This document shows positions 48,056-60,898 of a stretch of DNA of 64,000 nucleotides, piece after piece. Made by a program: the position numbers and the translations under genes. Source of the stretch: Seriola aureovittata (taxonomy: Eukaryota; Chordata; Actinopteri; Carangiformes; Carangidae); NCBI RefSeq assembly GCF_021018895.1, contig NC_079386.1, forward strand, positions 9,095,835-9,159,834, read 5' to 3'. How positions within the stretch are numbered: position 1 is the stretch's first letter; each line of letters opens with the position of its first letter. The notes beneath the pieces are model-generated. The model was not told the origin of the DNA and ran no database searches. It saw only the letters and a program-made list of their open reading frames with translations.

Positions 48056-48403
48056 TCTAGAGCTGCAAGAATAGGTTGATTAATTGATCAACAAAAAAAT
48101 TATTTGCAACTATTTTAATAATAGATTAATAATTTCAGTCATTTTTCAAGCAAAAATGCCAAAATGTTCTGGTTCCAGCTTCTCAAATGTGATAATTGGC
48201 TGTTTTGCTTTGTCATATCTGACAGTAAATCTAATATTTTGAGCTTTGGACAGTTAATCTGACCAGACAAGCAAACAGAAGCCATCACTGTGGCGTCTGA
48301 GAAATTGTGAAAGACATTTTTTCACCGTCTTTTAAATATTTCATAGACTAAATGATTAATTGAAAAAATAATTATCAGATCAGTATGTAAATGTTGCAGC
48401 ACC
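48056..48403. mobile_element. MITE-like element with imperfect terminal inverted repeats
   Basis: About 350 bp. The left end (TAGAGCTGCAAGAATAGG followed by TTGATTAATTGATCAA) is mirrored at the right end by TGATTAATTGAAAAAATAAT and ATGTTGCAGCACC. The interior (GTTCTGGTTCCAGCTTCTC, CATTTTTTCACCGTCTTTT) matches my memory of a very abundant teleost element that starts and ends with a GCTGCAAC motif. No coding capacity; non-autonomous. Diverged, so probably old. Confidence 0.7.
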
Positions 48404-51284
48404 ACTTTTTCTAAAGATGGATCCATAATAAATATTAATAACGCCTTGTTGTTTTAAAAAGTGAATCATAAGACTTAGCCTCCCTTTCCACTCCAATGAT
48501 TTTCATACCGTCCCTCTGGGAAATGAAAGTCGGATATGGTTGAGAAGTTGTTAAAATGCTCTCAGTTTTAGAAAGGAGTTATAATGGTATTTATCGAGAA
48601 AGGTCTGCTTCTCCCAAGTGCATAGATGCCGCATATTCAGAAATCACACGACTAAGTGAGCAGTAAATGTCAGTTTGCACTTTTGCCGTAACATTTTATA
48701 ACTGCACAGCCATTCCCATCATGCCTCTTGCTAAAGAAAGGAAAAAAAAAAAAAAAAAATTGTGAGACAATGGTAGTCTGACGTATGAATCACAAATTCT
48801 GGCGCGGCAGTTTGGCTGAGAAGGCACTTTATAATTTCAGAAACTTGAAGTTGCCGTGGATGATTTATATCACAGGTCCTCTCGGCCAACAAACCTTTCA
48901 AAGCTACATTTCCTGTAAAATTAGTGCCAGAGAGGCATTACAATCTTTACCTGGACATAGATAAAGCTCATAAATTTTCAACTGTTTGCTTTATACATGG
49001 ACATAACATTTCACAGGGAGCCGTCCTAAAATGTGTGTTTATGAACAGATCAATCAATACATCTGACCTATTACCTGCAAGGGCTTGTCATGGGTACTAT
49101 TTCAGGTTTACAGCCTTTCAGCTTGAGAGCCCTATTGATTGCTTGCCTTCAGGAACACTTCTGGTGTAAGGACATGAAGAAGGAGGGGGGAGCAGAGGAG
49201 GAAATGGTTCATCTCCTGTTATTGTAGTTGTGGGGATTTTGATCTGAGGTTTGCCAGAACCACAAGAGCACTAATATGTGACAGCTGAACAGTGCCCGGC
49301 AGTAGGTGAAATAGCAGTATTTACAAGCTGTTGTAACTTGAAATTAAAGTGAAAATTAAGCATAATCAGAACTGTCAACAAAGCCAATTTTTGTACAGCA
49401 ATACACTGCTAGTTTCTACTAAGAACACGCCATAAAAAAGAGAGGAATGTAAGGTTCAAGATGTCTTGTGTTCTGAAAATACCAGAATTCGATCTATGTA
49501 GTTTGACAGTTTGGGTGCAGTGTGATGTTCCACACACAGGAGAAGAAAAGAAAAAAAAAACCTCCCCTTTATTTCAGAATAAAAGATGGTATCCGTACCG
49601 TCCATGCTTGTGCTATTTCACAGTGGCTCTGAACATGAAGCTGTGCACTTGAGAACAAATGTTGTTTTGTCTCGCACTGGGATGCAGGCGTTTTGATGAA
49701 ATCAGCCCCAGTGTGTCTGAGGCGTCACGGTCAGAGGGATGCCTACCTATCCAGTGAAACACTAAGCAGTTGTACGCTGTCTGGCTTGGCAAACCATGTT
49801 ATGTTTCACATCGCTGATTCCCACGGATAAGCATTTTATGTTTGAAGAAATCTGGACAAAAGGAATAAAAGACACAAAGGAAGCAGCGTAGCATCGGTGC
49901 ACTGTCGCACATTAGCGTGTTGTTTTGAGTGGTGCATCTTACCAAACGTCACTTGTCTAACTGTAGGTATAAACTGGCATTCACAAAGATGTAAATTGCT
50001 GTGTGTTGCAGTCCTGCACGGAGCTTCACTAATTGTGCTTCCTGATATTGGATTTAGTTTAGCAGCAATTGGTTGGGATGCTAAACAACACACACAAAAT
50101 AGAGGACTCAGCAAAACAGAGTGCTTAGAGCACACAGACTCACACCTGGCTCTCAGTGCTTATGGGAAATGGCGGAGGCTGAAATTATGTACACAGAGGA
50201 AACATCACGTGATGATACTGTATAGCAACTAGAAAACGATGATAGTAGCAGTATTTGTGGATGATGAAGAAATAAAAGGGGGGAAAATAACAGCCATACC
50301 AGTCAAAACCATTGCTGTCCCTTTCATCAAAATACAGCCAAAGTTGTCATCAATCAATTCCATTTTCACTCTTAGTGAAATAACTGTGAGGCAACGCCAG
50401 TGCACTGCAGAAATAAACATCGCAGACATCAGCCACAAACAAGCTCAAAAGAGATTCTTCAAAGGGTCTTTCAAGTCAAATGGATGGATGAGGAAAATTA
50501 GTCTCTGACTGAGGAGGAAGGGGGAGGGAGTTCTCTAAACAAGTGGCACTGAAATACTATTTACATCTGCAAATATTTACTCTGGCAAACCCTTGCATCT
50601 TTCACTCTCACCCACAGTTTAGACAGAAACGGTTCATGTATAAGTCCCTGTTCTCTTCATATGCATGTTTCATATGAGACATATTTAGAACATCGTAACT
50701 GAATGTTTTGTGCTCAGACTTTGATCATTTTGGTATTTACAGTGTTAAAATAAGTTTACTTAAAACACCTCATTATAAATTCACACTTTCAAACTAATTA
50801 AAAAAGTAAATATTAATTTGCAGAAATATTGGTTAAATATTTTCGTATATTTGATAACTGTGTGCCCATAAAAGAAAATGTTTGTTTTCATAGTTTAGTA
50901 TTCAAAAACAGTATAAACACAGCAACATTTTTTTTTTGTTTTGAAGCAGCACATCAAGATGATTTTGCTCATCATGAAGATTCAGCTTGTGAAAACATCT
51001 GTATAATGTTTTGAGGGAGCTTTCTAAATCACATCACCTAAGTTACATCAAAAAATACAGTATATATGTATATGCTAAGAAGCAATTTGTAAATCAACAC
51101 ATATTTGTGTTTGGGAAAACCATTTAAAAGTTGATTATTATATCTACAGCCCAAATTTCGAAAGGGTTATGAAAATGTTTGAGATTGAAAATGCATTCTT
51201 GGCCTTGAAAACAGCAGTTCGCAAAACAATCCCGCTACAAGCCATTAGTTTAATGAGTTGAAACTGTTCTGCCAACTGCTGTTT

Positions 51285-51302
51285 AAGGTCAAGAGTGACC
51301 TT
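51285..51302. promoter_or_regulatory. Inverted AGGTCA half-sites with 4-nt spacer
   Basis: AAGGTCA-AGAG-TGACCTT, exact 7-bp arms. It resembles a receptor palindrome, but classical steroid-type elements use a 3-nt spacer, so the functional call is weak. Confidence 0.2.
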
Positions 51303-51839
51303 TCAGCCGTTACTTTTAAGCCAACATGAACAAAAAGTCCTTTAAGTGCCTGTAAAATTTGGATTTGAAACAAGGCAAATTTATCAGCTGAGAAAGTTTG
51401 GGTGATACAATCAAAACCTCCAGAACAACTACTGGTGAGATTGTTCTGCCAAAAGTGAATTATTGCTGAACGAAAATCCAGTCAATCCACCGAGCCAGCC
51501 AGACTCAAAGCTGCTTGCCAGAAAATGAGTGTTTTATAATAGGTTAGGGCTATTCCTATTAAAGCTGAATATACTCCCTCATGTAGTTTTCTTTATTTTA
51601 TCTGTTAAAGAAAAGCAATGTTGTGTTGAAGGTTGTCTTCCTGCTTCATATTTTTGTACCACCACAAATAAGTTTCACTCCCAGTATAATTACTGAAGTT
51701 TATTTTATTTTCTAAACCACAGAACAGACAGAAAATTCTAAGGATTTAATTTCTCAGAAGAAAGGATCCATACTTGTGAAGTTATGCCTTCAGTGAAAAT
51801 ATTCCAAGTCAGAGCAAGACAACTCCAAAACATTTTAAT

Positions 51840-52090
51840 CATGCCTGTAATTGATAGGGAGGACCGTCTCTGTGAATTAATGAATCCAAAAGGGGCCCTT
51901 TGATGTGAGCGGGACTGTGACATTCAGATTTGTGCTTGACTGAGTCTGAACCAGATAGCTCCTCAGAAATAGCTGACTTTGGCATTGGTTGGCCATCATC
52001 CATCACATTTGATATCAGACCGCAGACAGGTAGATTAATACCCCCGATACAGATTCCAGAGAGATCCAACAGAGGAAGTATGCCTTTACT
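51840..52090 (-). other. Candidate conserved block with an open minus-strand frame
   Basis: The minus strand is open for 76 codons (52069-51839), with a mixed peptide (for example MDDGQPMPKSAISEELSGSD). No splice acceptor precedes it and no domain is recognised. Either a conserved non-coding element or an unrecognised exon; the former seems likelier. Confidence 0.22.
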
Positions 52091-55079
52091 TCAGGTCAGA
52101 TCATGGTTTCTAGTTTTAATTAAATTCAGATTAAATCTGAACGTATAATGATTGCAGCTGCAGACCAGTGGTTAAATCACAGTAGTTGTATATATTCAGG
52201 AAAACATTTTTTTAAATAAATGTTTTAAACTGCAAAAGTCTATGATAAACATATAGTGTCATTATGCCAAAGTGCAAGTTAAGAGATCTATGTGGATCAC
52301 TTAGTCCAGCATGTCCCTTCTTTTTGTTTTGATGGTTAAGTTAGATTTTTTGCCACATGATTGTACGGTAGTCTGCAACACTTTTTATGTCCACCGAAGG
52401 GAAAATTATGGACCCTGCAGTTGTTGGACCACTAGACTCAAGCACTGTGCAATATCTGGCACCATATTTAATGGAAGCGAGGGGGGGAAAAAAACAGCCC
52501 TACTATACTGTTTGTCAACTCAGAGTAATGTCTGCGTCTTGAACCAGTGCCCCGCTGTAATGGCTGGGAATAGTACGGCGCGTAGCTCCATAAGCTAACA
52601 GGCAGCTGACCTAGTAGCCTCTGACAGGCAGTGGCTGGCACTGCCGTGTCTCGTCGAGACTCCTCGGCCTTGCAGACCTGGTGTGTAGAACATGTCAACA
52701 TGGGGATTCACATCGTTGTGATGAAGGTTTAGAGTCATGGGCAAGCTAAGCGCATGAACTTCCCAGGAACTTTTCATCCACCACTCATGATTTAACCTAT
52801 AAATAACTTCTATTTTCTTTAGATGATATATTTACTTATAACTATACTTAACTAAGACATCAATGGCATTAGATTTTTTTTTTTTTTCCCCTCGTGAAAG
52901 TAAAGCTGCATAATGAGGCAGACGGAATGAAAAGCGGAGATTTGCCATTATGTCACTACCCAATATGATAGAATTAGCAGTTGGTCCAAGCAAATGTAAA
53001 TTGCAGCAGTTGCTTGCTGCACTTGATGTCTTTAATAAGGTTAAGGGAGCGGACTCAAGGATTACTCCTGATGCAGCTAAAGACAGATGGTAATAGGACA
53101 TGACCTCAATAACTGCTGAAAGCTGAGGGTGTTCTGACTGCAAAAGAGATCATCTCGCACTGGAGAGAATTCCGCAGTGAATGGAGAAATAAACAGAAGT
53201 TAATTGACTACAGAAAAGCATATTATTGCACTATGCTAAATAAGCACAGGCACAATGCACATGCACAATCATTTCAACAGGTACGCCACAGAGGGATTTG
53301 CCAGACTACTGGAGCAGGTCAGAACAAATCCAGTTTGCACACATTGCTCTTAAGGGGGACTTACATCATTAGCTGGATGAGGCTTCATGGTTTTGGACAC
53401 GGTGCACCTCAAGGCAGAGAGCATTTTGGCACATTTAAGAGAGCTTGGCAGCGTGGTGTACTATATAGCCTTCGGGAGAATCACATGCTCCAGACAACAT
53501 GGGCTTGAAAGTGTGCTGAGATAGACCTCCGCTCCCTTATTGGCGAAAATTTATGTTCAAAGTCAGTCAAGTGGGAAAGAAAGGTGACCTTCACACTCAG
53601 AGCTTCCTACAATAAAGTCATCTTGAACATTAACAGCACTGTAAGCATGCTCAACACATTGTTGCCAAAGTCAGGCTGTGCAGAGCATATTTTAACTCTC
53701 CGCAAACCCAGCACTTCCTCGGAGATGATTTTAGCATAGATCTTGGTTCAACTGGAAAGGAACACTTTATTTTCACCGAGATAAATCATTCATCCAGTGA
53801 TTGACCTCTTTGTGGGGCAGTGATTCTAAAGGGATCCTGACCTGTCAAAGCTGATTTGTTTCAAATGTCAACAGGGCCACAAAGGTCCCCTGACTTGAAC
53901 TGTATGTGATGAGAGAAGTTAGCAAGAAAGAGGGAGAGATTTACCACCAGAGATGGAATTTAGCAGTTCAGCATAAACTCAATTTATCATCAGCACATTA
54001 TCCTGCCTTCTTCTAAAAGAGCAGGGGGGAAAAAAGAAAAAAGGAACCGCAGCGCTTCTTCGATTAATGACCCATTCCAAGTGCATTCAAAGACATTAAA
54101 AAAAATGCGTTCTTTTTCCTCTGCATGCCTCTCTCACGAACATGAAATAAAAAACATCCACTTCTTATATTCTCAGTCATGGCTAGTTTGCTAAAAATGT
54201 TGTCACCACATTTTCTTTACCATAGTCACAAAAATGTCGGTCTGTAATTACTCAGAATGACTTTTATTATTCTGACCTTTTGATCGTTTTGTTAAAACGA
54301 GTTAAAAGGTTCATTCCCTGAAACCCCTGAATGTCTCATTGACTTGGTAAATAAAGAATGTGGAAAAAGAAATTGTTTAAGGTTCAACTGAGGGGGAAAT
54401 GCAACACACTGGACTATATGGTTAAATGAAACCCCTGCTAGCAGACCTGATAGATACATTCATTCATCCATGAAACCCACTGCACTTTGTCAAGTGTCAA
54501 ATTATGCACCAGCAGAAAAAAAAATCCATCCTAAGCTGTGCAAAAACCTGAATGATCTTTTACCATGAAGTCAATTTTTTTAACCATGTGAAGAATGAGA
54601 ATTGTCAGCGCAAGGGGTGGTAAATTAATTTGTGATATTTCTCAAGATCTATATCCTGGGATATTTGGTGTACCATCTGTGAAACTGCACACAAAATAAC
54701 AGCCTCAGAGATCAAGCAGTAATAAATAAATACTGAAGGCTGTTACCTGAGAGCAGCGGGTGGGTGTTTTTCTCAAGCCTGGAGCGATGTTTTTATTCCA
54801 ACCTTTGTAATAAACTCTAATACAGAACTTTACTGTAATTAAAAAAAAGTGAAAGATTTCGTGAAAAATATTCCTTTCAAAATGTGTCTCTACATACGGC
54901 TATTGTGAAGACAAGCTTGTTTCCTGGTCAAAAGATTTTTTCTTGTTATTGAGTTTATAAGTGATACTTCGATTCTGACTTTGTGGGCCTACAGAGGAAA
55001 AAGACAAAGAGAACATGCTTAAAATGCCAGACAAAAAAAAAAAAAAGGGGGGGAAAACATCTTTCGGGTCCCAGCAGAT

Positions 55080-55325
55080 TTTTAAAGGCCTTGATGATCC
55101 TTCTCAGCTAAACTTGGGTTTATTTCCGGAGTTGGCAGTTCATCACGCTCGCATGCGGGAGGCGCTGAGGGCGAGAGACTTGTCAGGAAGGCATTCTGCT
55201 GCCAATTAGTATCAATCGGGAGCAAAATAAGGGCTGCACTGTTGCAATTTTTACAGGGGGCTTTTTTCCCCTTGCAGCTCCGCTCCTCCCCACACATTAG
55301 AGCGGTTTTCACCCCTTTATCTGAG
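55080..55325. other. Candidate conserved non-coding block
   Basis: Balanced, CpG-containing sequence (CATCACGCTCGCATGCGGGA, GCTGCCAATTAGTATCAATC) followed by a pyrimidine stretch. Frames on both strands are short and include an upstream poly-Lys artefact from an A-run. Inference from appearance. Confidence 0.28.
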
Positions 55326-57599
55326 TGATCAAACCTCTGAGCCGTAACTCTATCTGTGACACAGTGTGCCTGATCAAACTACTTTGTGTGAAATTATATT
55401 AATTATCACTCATTTGCTGAGTTGGAAAGAGATCTGAATCACAGTAAACTTGGAAGTAGGACTTAACACTGATATTATGCAACTTCTTTACTGGTGTCAC
55501 TTCTTCCTGTGATTAGATTATTTAAAAAAGTGCCTTCACTGCATGTGAATATGATATGCATACAGCATAATCTGCTTAGAAGTGACATGATGGACAGGCT
55601 TGTCTGGAGCCTATTCTAGTGAAGGTCTTAATTTGAGCTAATGGTGTAAGGCAACACAATATCTGTAATTAGCATTGAAAATTGTTTGTATACTTATTTA
55701 ATTTTATCTTACTTTGCCTTCACACTACACTAGATAAGAGAGAAATACAATTACACACATATTTCTTTGCCAGTTTGAGTACACTTTATTAAATGTGATC
55801 TGCTGAATATTTTTAAAAAGGCTTTACAAATGTTTTTTTGGGGGGAAGGAAATGCACTCAACATATTTTGGGTTATGCATTTTCATGAGGCATACTGAAT
55901 GTAAACAAAAACTCTGCAGGGTACATGCAGCGCATACATTCAGTGCAGTATGTGTATGTGTTATGAGTTTATAACAAATGCCATATATCCATCTTGTTAT
56001 AATATCTTCAGCTGCTTGAGCGTATTTGGTTGGTTAGAAACACAGAACATTTTTCATTCTGTGAACATTATTGTCTTTGTTATGGTTGCTCATGGCAACT
56101 TGACTGATTAATAGTCACAGACAACCGATACTGTACGGCAAGCTCCCTGATGAGGGTATACATAAACTTAAAGTAAGCCTTAATCTAAAATAATTAATCT
56201 TATTCACTACTCCTTGACTTTACAATCCTAGGCTAAGTTAATGCTAGGTTTCCAAATAATATGTAATTTTCAGGAGAAAGGGTTAGCTCATTACTTAGAG
56301 ACAACGGGATATAGGTTATTCTTTGAAATAAAATAATGCAAGTCTGGGCCACAGCAGTGCATTTTTTAAATAGAGTATGCAGAGACAATCTCAGAGACTG
56401 ATTTCACCAAAATTAAGTCGGTGGTTTCGCTTGTAAATAAGCACTTTAAGTCGAGCAGAATAGAACAGTGTGTGGCTGCATACTGTAGCATGAGTGTAAG
56501 GGGTTAAGCCTTGAAGTCCTCAGGAAATCAGTAGGGTTTCCACGGTAGTCAGCGTGACCAGTGTTACATAGTGATCAGGCACACACTGATTACATAACTT
56601 TCCTGCCGCCCTCACCATCTTTATTTCATTTCTACTAATAGACATAAAACCCATTTGGTTCATTTTTGCATATCAGTGGTAGCGCCCATGTTAATCAAAT
56701 AATAAACTCTCATTTGTAAGTGAGTAGTTATCAATACTTAGTCCGGTGCTTCAAATATAAACTGAATGTGTCTCCATTCTGCAGCAGAGCAGAGTCGCAT
56801 CACAGAGTAGCGGATCTTATCTTGTGATGAGAGGACAGTTTACCGACAAGACAATTGGTGGAGGGTTTGATGCCAAGGCGAAAAAGCAAAAGCACCTATA
56901 TGGCAATATTTCAGATTTAAACCCAAAGTCAAAAGGGAAGCCGATAACAGTAATGAGGCAATCAGCAAACTGTGCCTGATCAAGGTGGCAGCATCTGGAG
57001 GCAACACTTGTAATCTACAGATACTGAGCCGACTCGCGTCTGTTCTTGTAAAATGTCCGGTGTAATCAGTAACACCTGTGTTGTCAGGAGTTGATTATTT
57101 ATAATGGGGGAAAGTTCCACTCTGTGATCCTTAGAAATCAGATAGGTTAATCGAAGACAAGGATAAACCTATGTCTATTCTAAAGCACCTCTGAGAGGGC
57201 CAGTGTGAGTTCAGCTGCTTTCCAAGGCCACATTAGTCGAGAACTAGGCTTAATTTGTGTTTGGGAAACTGGACAATGTAAGAGCATCCTACTCAATTTT
57301 GAGTCAACAGCGAATGTGCTTCTGCGCTTAATACAGGTTCAAGTACACTGTCATATGTTGACATAGTCACACATTGTGTTGTTCACACTATTGCTACCCG
57401 CTATTAAATAGCGTGTTGAACCTTGTTACATTTGCAGACCCTTGAGTATTCAACTCTGAGGACACCCGAGGTGCATCACATGCCAGAAAGCAAAGGAATA
57501 AATAGCTCCAGCTATGGATGGATGCTTCACCCTCCTCTCTCCTGTGTATTCAGTGAAAGCGTCCTCTCAGTTAGCAGGGAGGAGTAGGAGGGGAGGGTT

Positions 57600-57627
57600 G
57601 GGGGGGGGGGGGGGGGGTGGGGGGGGG
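57600..57627 (+). repeat. Poly-G cluster (18 G, T, 9 G)
   Basis: G run broken by a single T, in a longer G-rich stretch that begins near 57575. Confidence 0.9.
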
Positions 57628-57914
57628 TGTCTGCAAAGAGAGCGTTGTGTAGGAGTTGGAAGCATCCCTGTTTCTGGTAATGTGCTTAACATTTTGTGCT
57701 GCTGTAATGCTGTTGTAAGCCAGACAAGAGACGATGAAGGCTTGTGTCCATTTACAAGTATGCTAAACAGCTGTACTGAGATTGACACAGTCCACCTTGT
57801 TCACAGTAGTGTTCGTCTGACAGGAAGGAGCTTTAGCCCTGTCAAATTATAGTGAGGCGTCTCTGAGAGGGCTGCTGGGACAAATTGATGCCAAGCTTTA
57901 TCCAAATGTAAGTC

Positions 57915-58215
57915 TTAAAGGAATGATTTGACATTTTGCGTAGAGTTAGATGAGAAGATCGATACCACTCTTACATCTCGATGTTAAATATTAGTTGCTG
58001 GGGGCAGCGCCTGGTTAGCTTAGCTTAGCATAAAGACTGGAAATAGGGGAAAGTGCCAGCCCACATTTTAAGCTCACTAATTACCATGTTGATTCTTGTT
58101 TGTCTAATACAGCTGCATATATACAGTACAGATTGGTATCGATTTCCTCATCTAACACTCAGCCAGAAGGCGAATAAGCATATTTCCCAAAATGTCTAGC
58201 TCTGCCTTTTTAAAG
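57915..58215. mobile_element. Short inverted-repeat element (MITE-like), family common in teleosts
   Basis: About 300 bp with imperfect terminal inverted repeats. The left arm (TTTGACATTTTG, then GTTAGATGAGAAGATCGATA, about 57927-57963) is matched by the reverse complement of the right arm (about 58137-58196: GGTATCGATTTCCTCATCTAAC, then GGCGAATAAGCATATTTCCC). The left arm lacks about 20 bp present in the right. The interior carries GGTTAGCTTAGCTTAGCATAAAGACTGG and AGCTCACTAATTACCATGTT, phrases that recur in many fish genomes. No coding sequence. Probably a non-autonomous DNA transposon; superfamily not assigned because target duplications are not clear. Confidence 0.75.
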
Positions 58216-59447
58216 TTTAATCGCTAATTTCTTCTGAGCCCTTGAAAGGTGGACGGTCACCAATAACTCTGTAAGTAATATGATTGAGCTCCATTATATC
58301 ATTCCCTCCTTAATATCCGGCTTCTGGCAACATTAAATGCAGGGAACGGCGACTCACAATAGAAGCCATCAATTGCTGAAGATAAAGCAATTTGTTTCTT
58401 TATCTCACAAGATCAGTCTGACCTAATCCAGCAACAACTCATTCATCTGTTCATGCAGAAGCACAAATACTCAGTGTAACATCTGCAGGTTATTTTCAAG
58501 TATGTGTTCTTCAGTTCAGACCAGATACTGAGGTGGAAAAGCAGGTCGGAAAGATGTTTTTTTTATTTTTATTTTTTTATGGTAGCGTAAGCTGACAGGT
58601 CAGTTGCCCTTAGTAGAGCACCACCTACTCTATTCTGAATTTATGAAATATTCAGCCGACTGGGAGACAAAGGAAGTGGTCCAGTGACATCGACCAACAG
58701 AAGCTGCTCCCTGTGGCTCTACCTGTGAGCAGCTGTGTGTGACTGCACCTAGCAACCTTTTGAGGTATTAGCTGACCCTCACTGCCACTCCAAAACGGCT
58801 CAGGCGTTTAACAGATTATGTGACTGATCATTCATTTTCAAAATGAATATTAAGTTCAATGCCGCGAGAGCTATGGACGGCCTTGACTCGTCAAATGATG
58901 ACTCTGGGCAAAGGTGAATTATCTTGTTATACTGGAGGCATGAGATTTTTTCCACAAAGAGATTTAGACAGGTTATCTAGTTTTATACTCTGCTGGATCA
59001 AAATAAAGACATTGTATCTATGAGAGTACAAATTGTTATGGAGATCGACTGAAATGGATATGTCACACAGAAAGCCATCACACGACCAGTCAGCAGCGGC
59101 AAGCAGTGTATAATTTGCAGATGTCTTGTTTCTATCAGTTTGATATCATGACTTCCTTTCTGTAATACCCACACTGACAAGAAAATATAACATCTTTCAT
59201 TGTGTCACATTCTTAAGCGGAGGTGCCATCTGACAGCCTAAAAGCTAAATCCATTGGTGGTGTCACTCAAAACACTTCGCATTTTTGGGAGGCAAATACA
59301 GCTTCAGATTGCTCCTTGAGTTTGGAGCTTATGATGCATGCAGCCAGTGTTTTGGCCCAGACAGTTGATATTCTGAGACTGCTCTGCCGCGGCAAATTGT
59401 CCTTGCTGAAAAGAAGAAAAGTAGAGCGCTTAAACTGTTTTGTGCCC

Positions 59448-59449
<2 letters not shown>

Positions 59450-59479
<30 letters not shown>
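59450..59479 (+). repeat. Poly-A run (30 A)
   Basis: Uninterrupted A run with no adjacent SINE, LINE or processed-gene body that I can recognise upstream. Confidence 0.9.
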
Positions 59480-59480
<1 letters not shown>

Positions 59481-60746
59481 CCATTGTGTTGCCTCTGCGG
59501 GAGTCAACAACACACAGTGAAAGAGAAGGAATTGATTTGTCTTTTACTGTAAGTCAACAGTAATTGACTGTGGTTGAGTACTTAAAAGATGTTTCTATCC
59601 GCAGAACTCATCAGGGTAAGAGAATTAGTAGCAGTGGGTTGCCTTCGTGTTTGTATGTGTGTTGAATGAACAAGCATAGCATTAATGGCTGATGTTTTAA
59701 ACGCTCCAGTTTACCAGCAGGGTTGTCTTTGTATAGTACATTAAGCCCAATTGCAGAGGCTCCAACTTTAGAAACAGGACTGACTCATTAATCGATATTA
59801 AAGTTTATAAATACACATTTATCTGCTGATGTCTTAGACGTAAGTACCGTAAAGTATCTCCTGCTTCTCAGCCTAATTAGAAAGAACATTAGATATTTCT
59901 GTATAACACCACAATTTGTGATTACATAAGCAACAATCGATGTTAAAGTCATTCAAATTAAACGTTAACATTCATTTAACATTTAAAAAGTCAAATAATC
60001 TGCTTCGTCAGGACTGTGTGAGAAGTTAAATTCTGCTTGGAGCTTGGCAATAAATCCCTCCCATTCCAAACCAGTGGGAAAAGCTAGGACGAAAACAAAC
60101 AAACAAATATACCAAATAACCAAAACTGTGCAAACTTTGGCGAACACTGAGGGGCCCATCACTGATACTAAGAAACTGGTTGAGAAAATGTTTTCAGGTC
60201 CTTTTTAAGGAAACAATGAAATCTATAACATGTTGCTCTAACAAATATTAGTACTGTACATCAGTGAATTATAAAATGAAATGACATATACTAAAAGGAG
60301 ACCATGGAATTAAAGCAAAAGGCATCAACTATGCAAAGTTTTCAAAGTTAGCAAATGACAAAATGCACGCAGCCTGGATATTTCCCTAATTGTGCCTGTT
60401 AACTTTTTGTTGTTTCAGCACTCCGATGAAAACTTGAGCAATTAAAAGATCGAAAAAATAGATAGCTCTGATAAGATGTCCTTGGCAGCAACAATGACCA
60501 TCTTTGATCTTCGCACGCTGCTCTCTTGGTGGAACAACTGGAAGTAGCTTGTTAATTCTGCAGCCCTGTGTTTCTGCAACGTTCGGCTGAGTGATTCATC
60601 TCTCTGCTCCATGGCTACAGCCCTTAAACTCCTTTTCTCCCACTGCGTCCTTTTAGCAAAGGCCCAGTAGTGAGCCGGCCAGTCAGGCTGCCTGTGCCTT
60701 CCTACGTTTATCATCAGTACATTATAGGGCACAAAATGGCTGCAGT

Positions 60747-60765
60747 CCCCCCCCCCCCCCCCCCC
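60747..60765 (+). repeat. Poly-C run (19 C)
   Basis: Uninterrupted C run; equivalent to poly-G on the minus strand. Confidence 0.9.
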
Positions 60766-60874
60766 TTACCAGCCATTTCCTGACATTGTGTTAACCATTG
60801 TCTAAAGACTAGCGAGCATTTTGACTTTCTGCCCTCAATACAATGCAGTACTATAACTGTAATACAATGCTAAT

Positions 60875-60898
60875 TATATATATATATATATATATATA
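60875..60898 (+). repeat. (AT)n microsatellite
   Basis: Twelve alternating TA units. Confidence 0.9.

Larger units (their letters stand above)
48404..57914. other. Unique non-coding DNA
   Basis: No gene seen. A-run at 48748-48760, T-runs at 50930-50938 and 52875-52888, A-run near 55028-55041, and a G-run cluster at 57600-57627. AT-rich across 50700-51120 and 55700-56750. Two balanced blocks are listed separately. Confidence 0.55.

Noticed and set aside
59450..59479. Poly-A tail of a processed pseudogene
   Set aside because: No gene-like sequence, polyadenylation signal at the right distance or target duplication is evident upstream.
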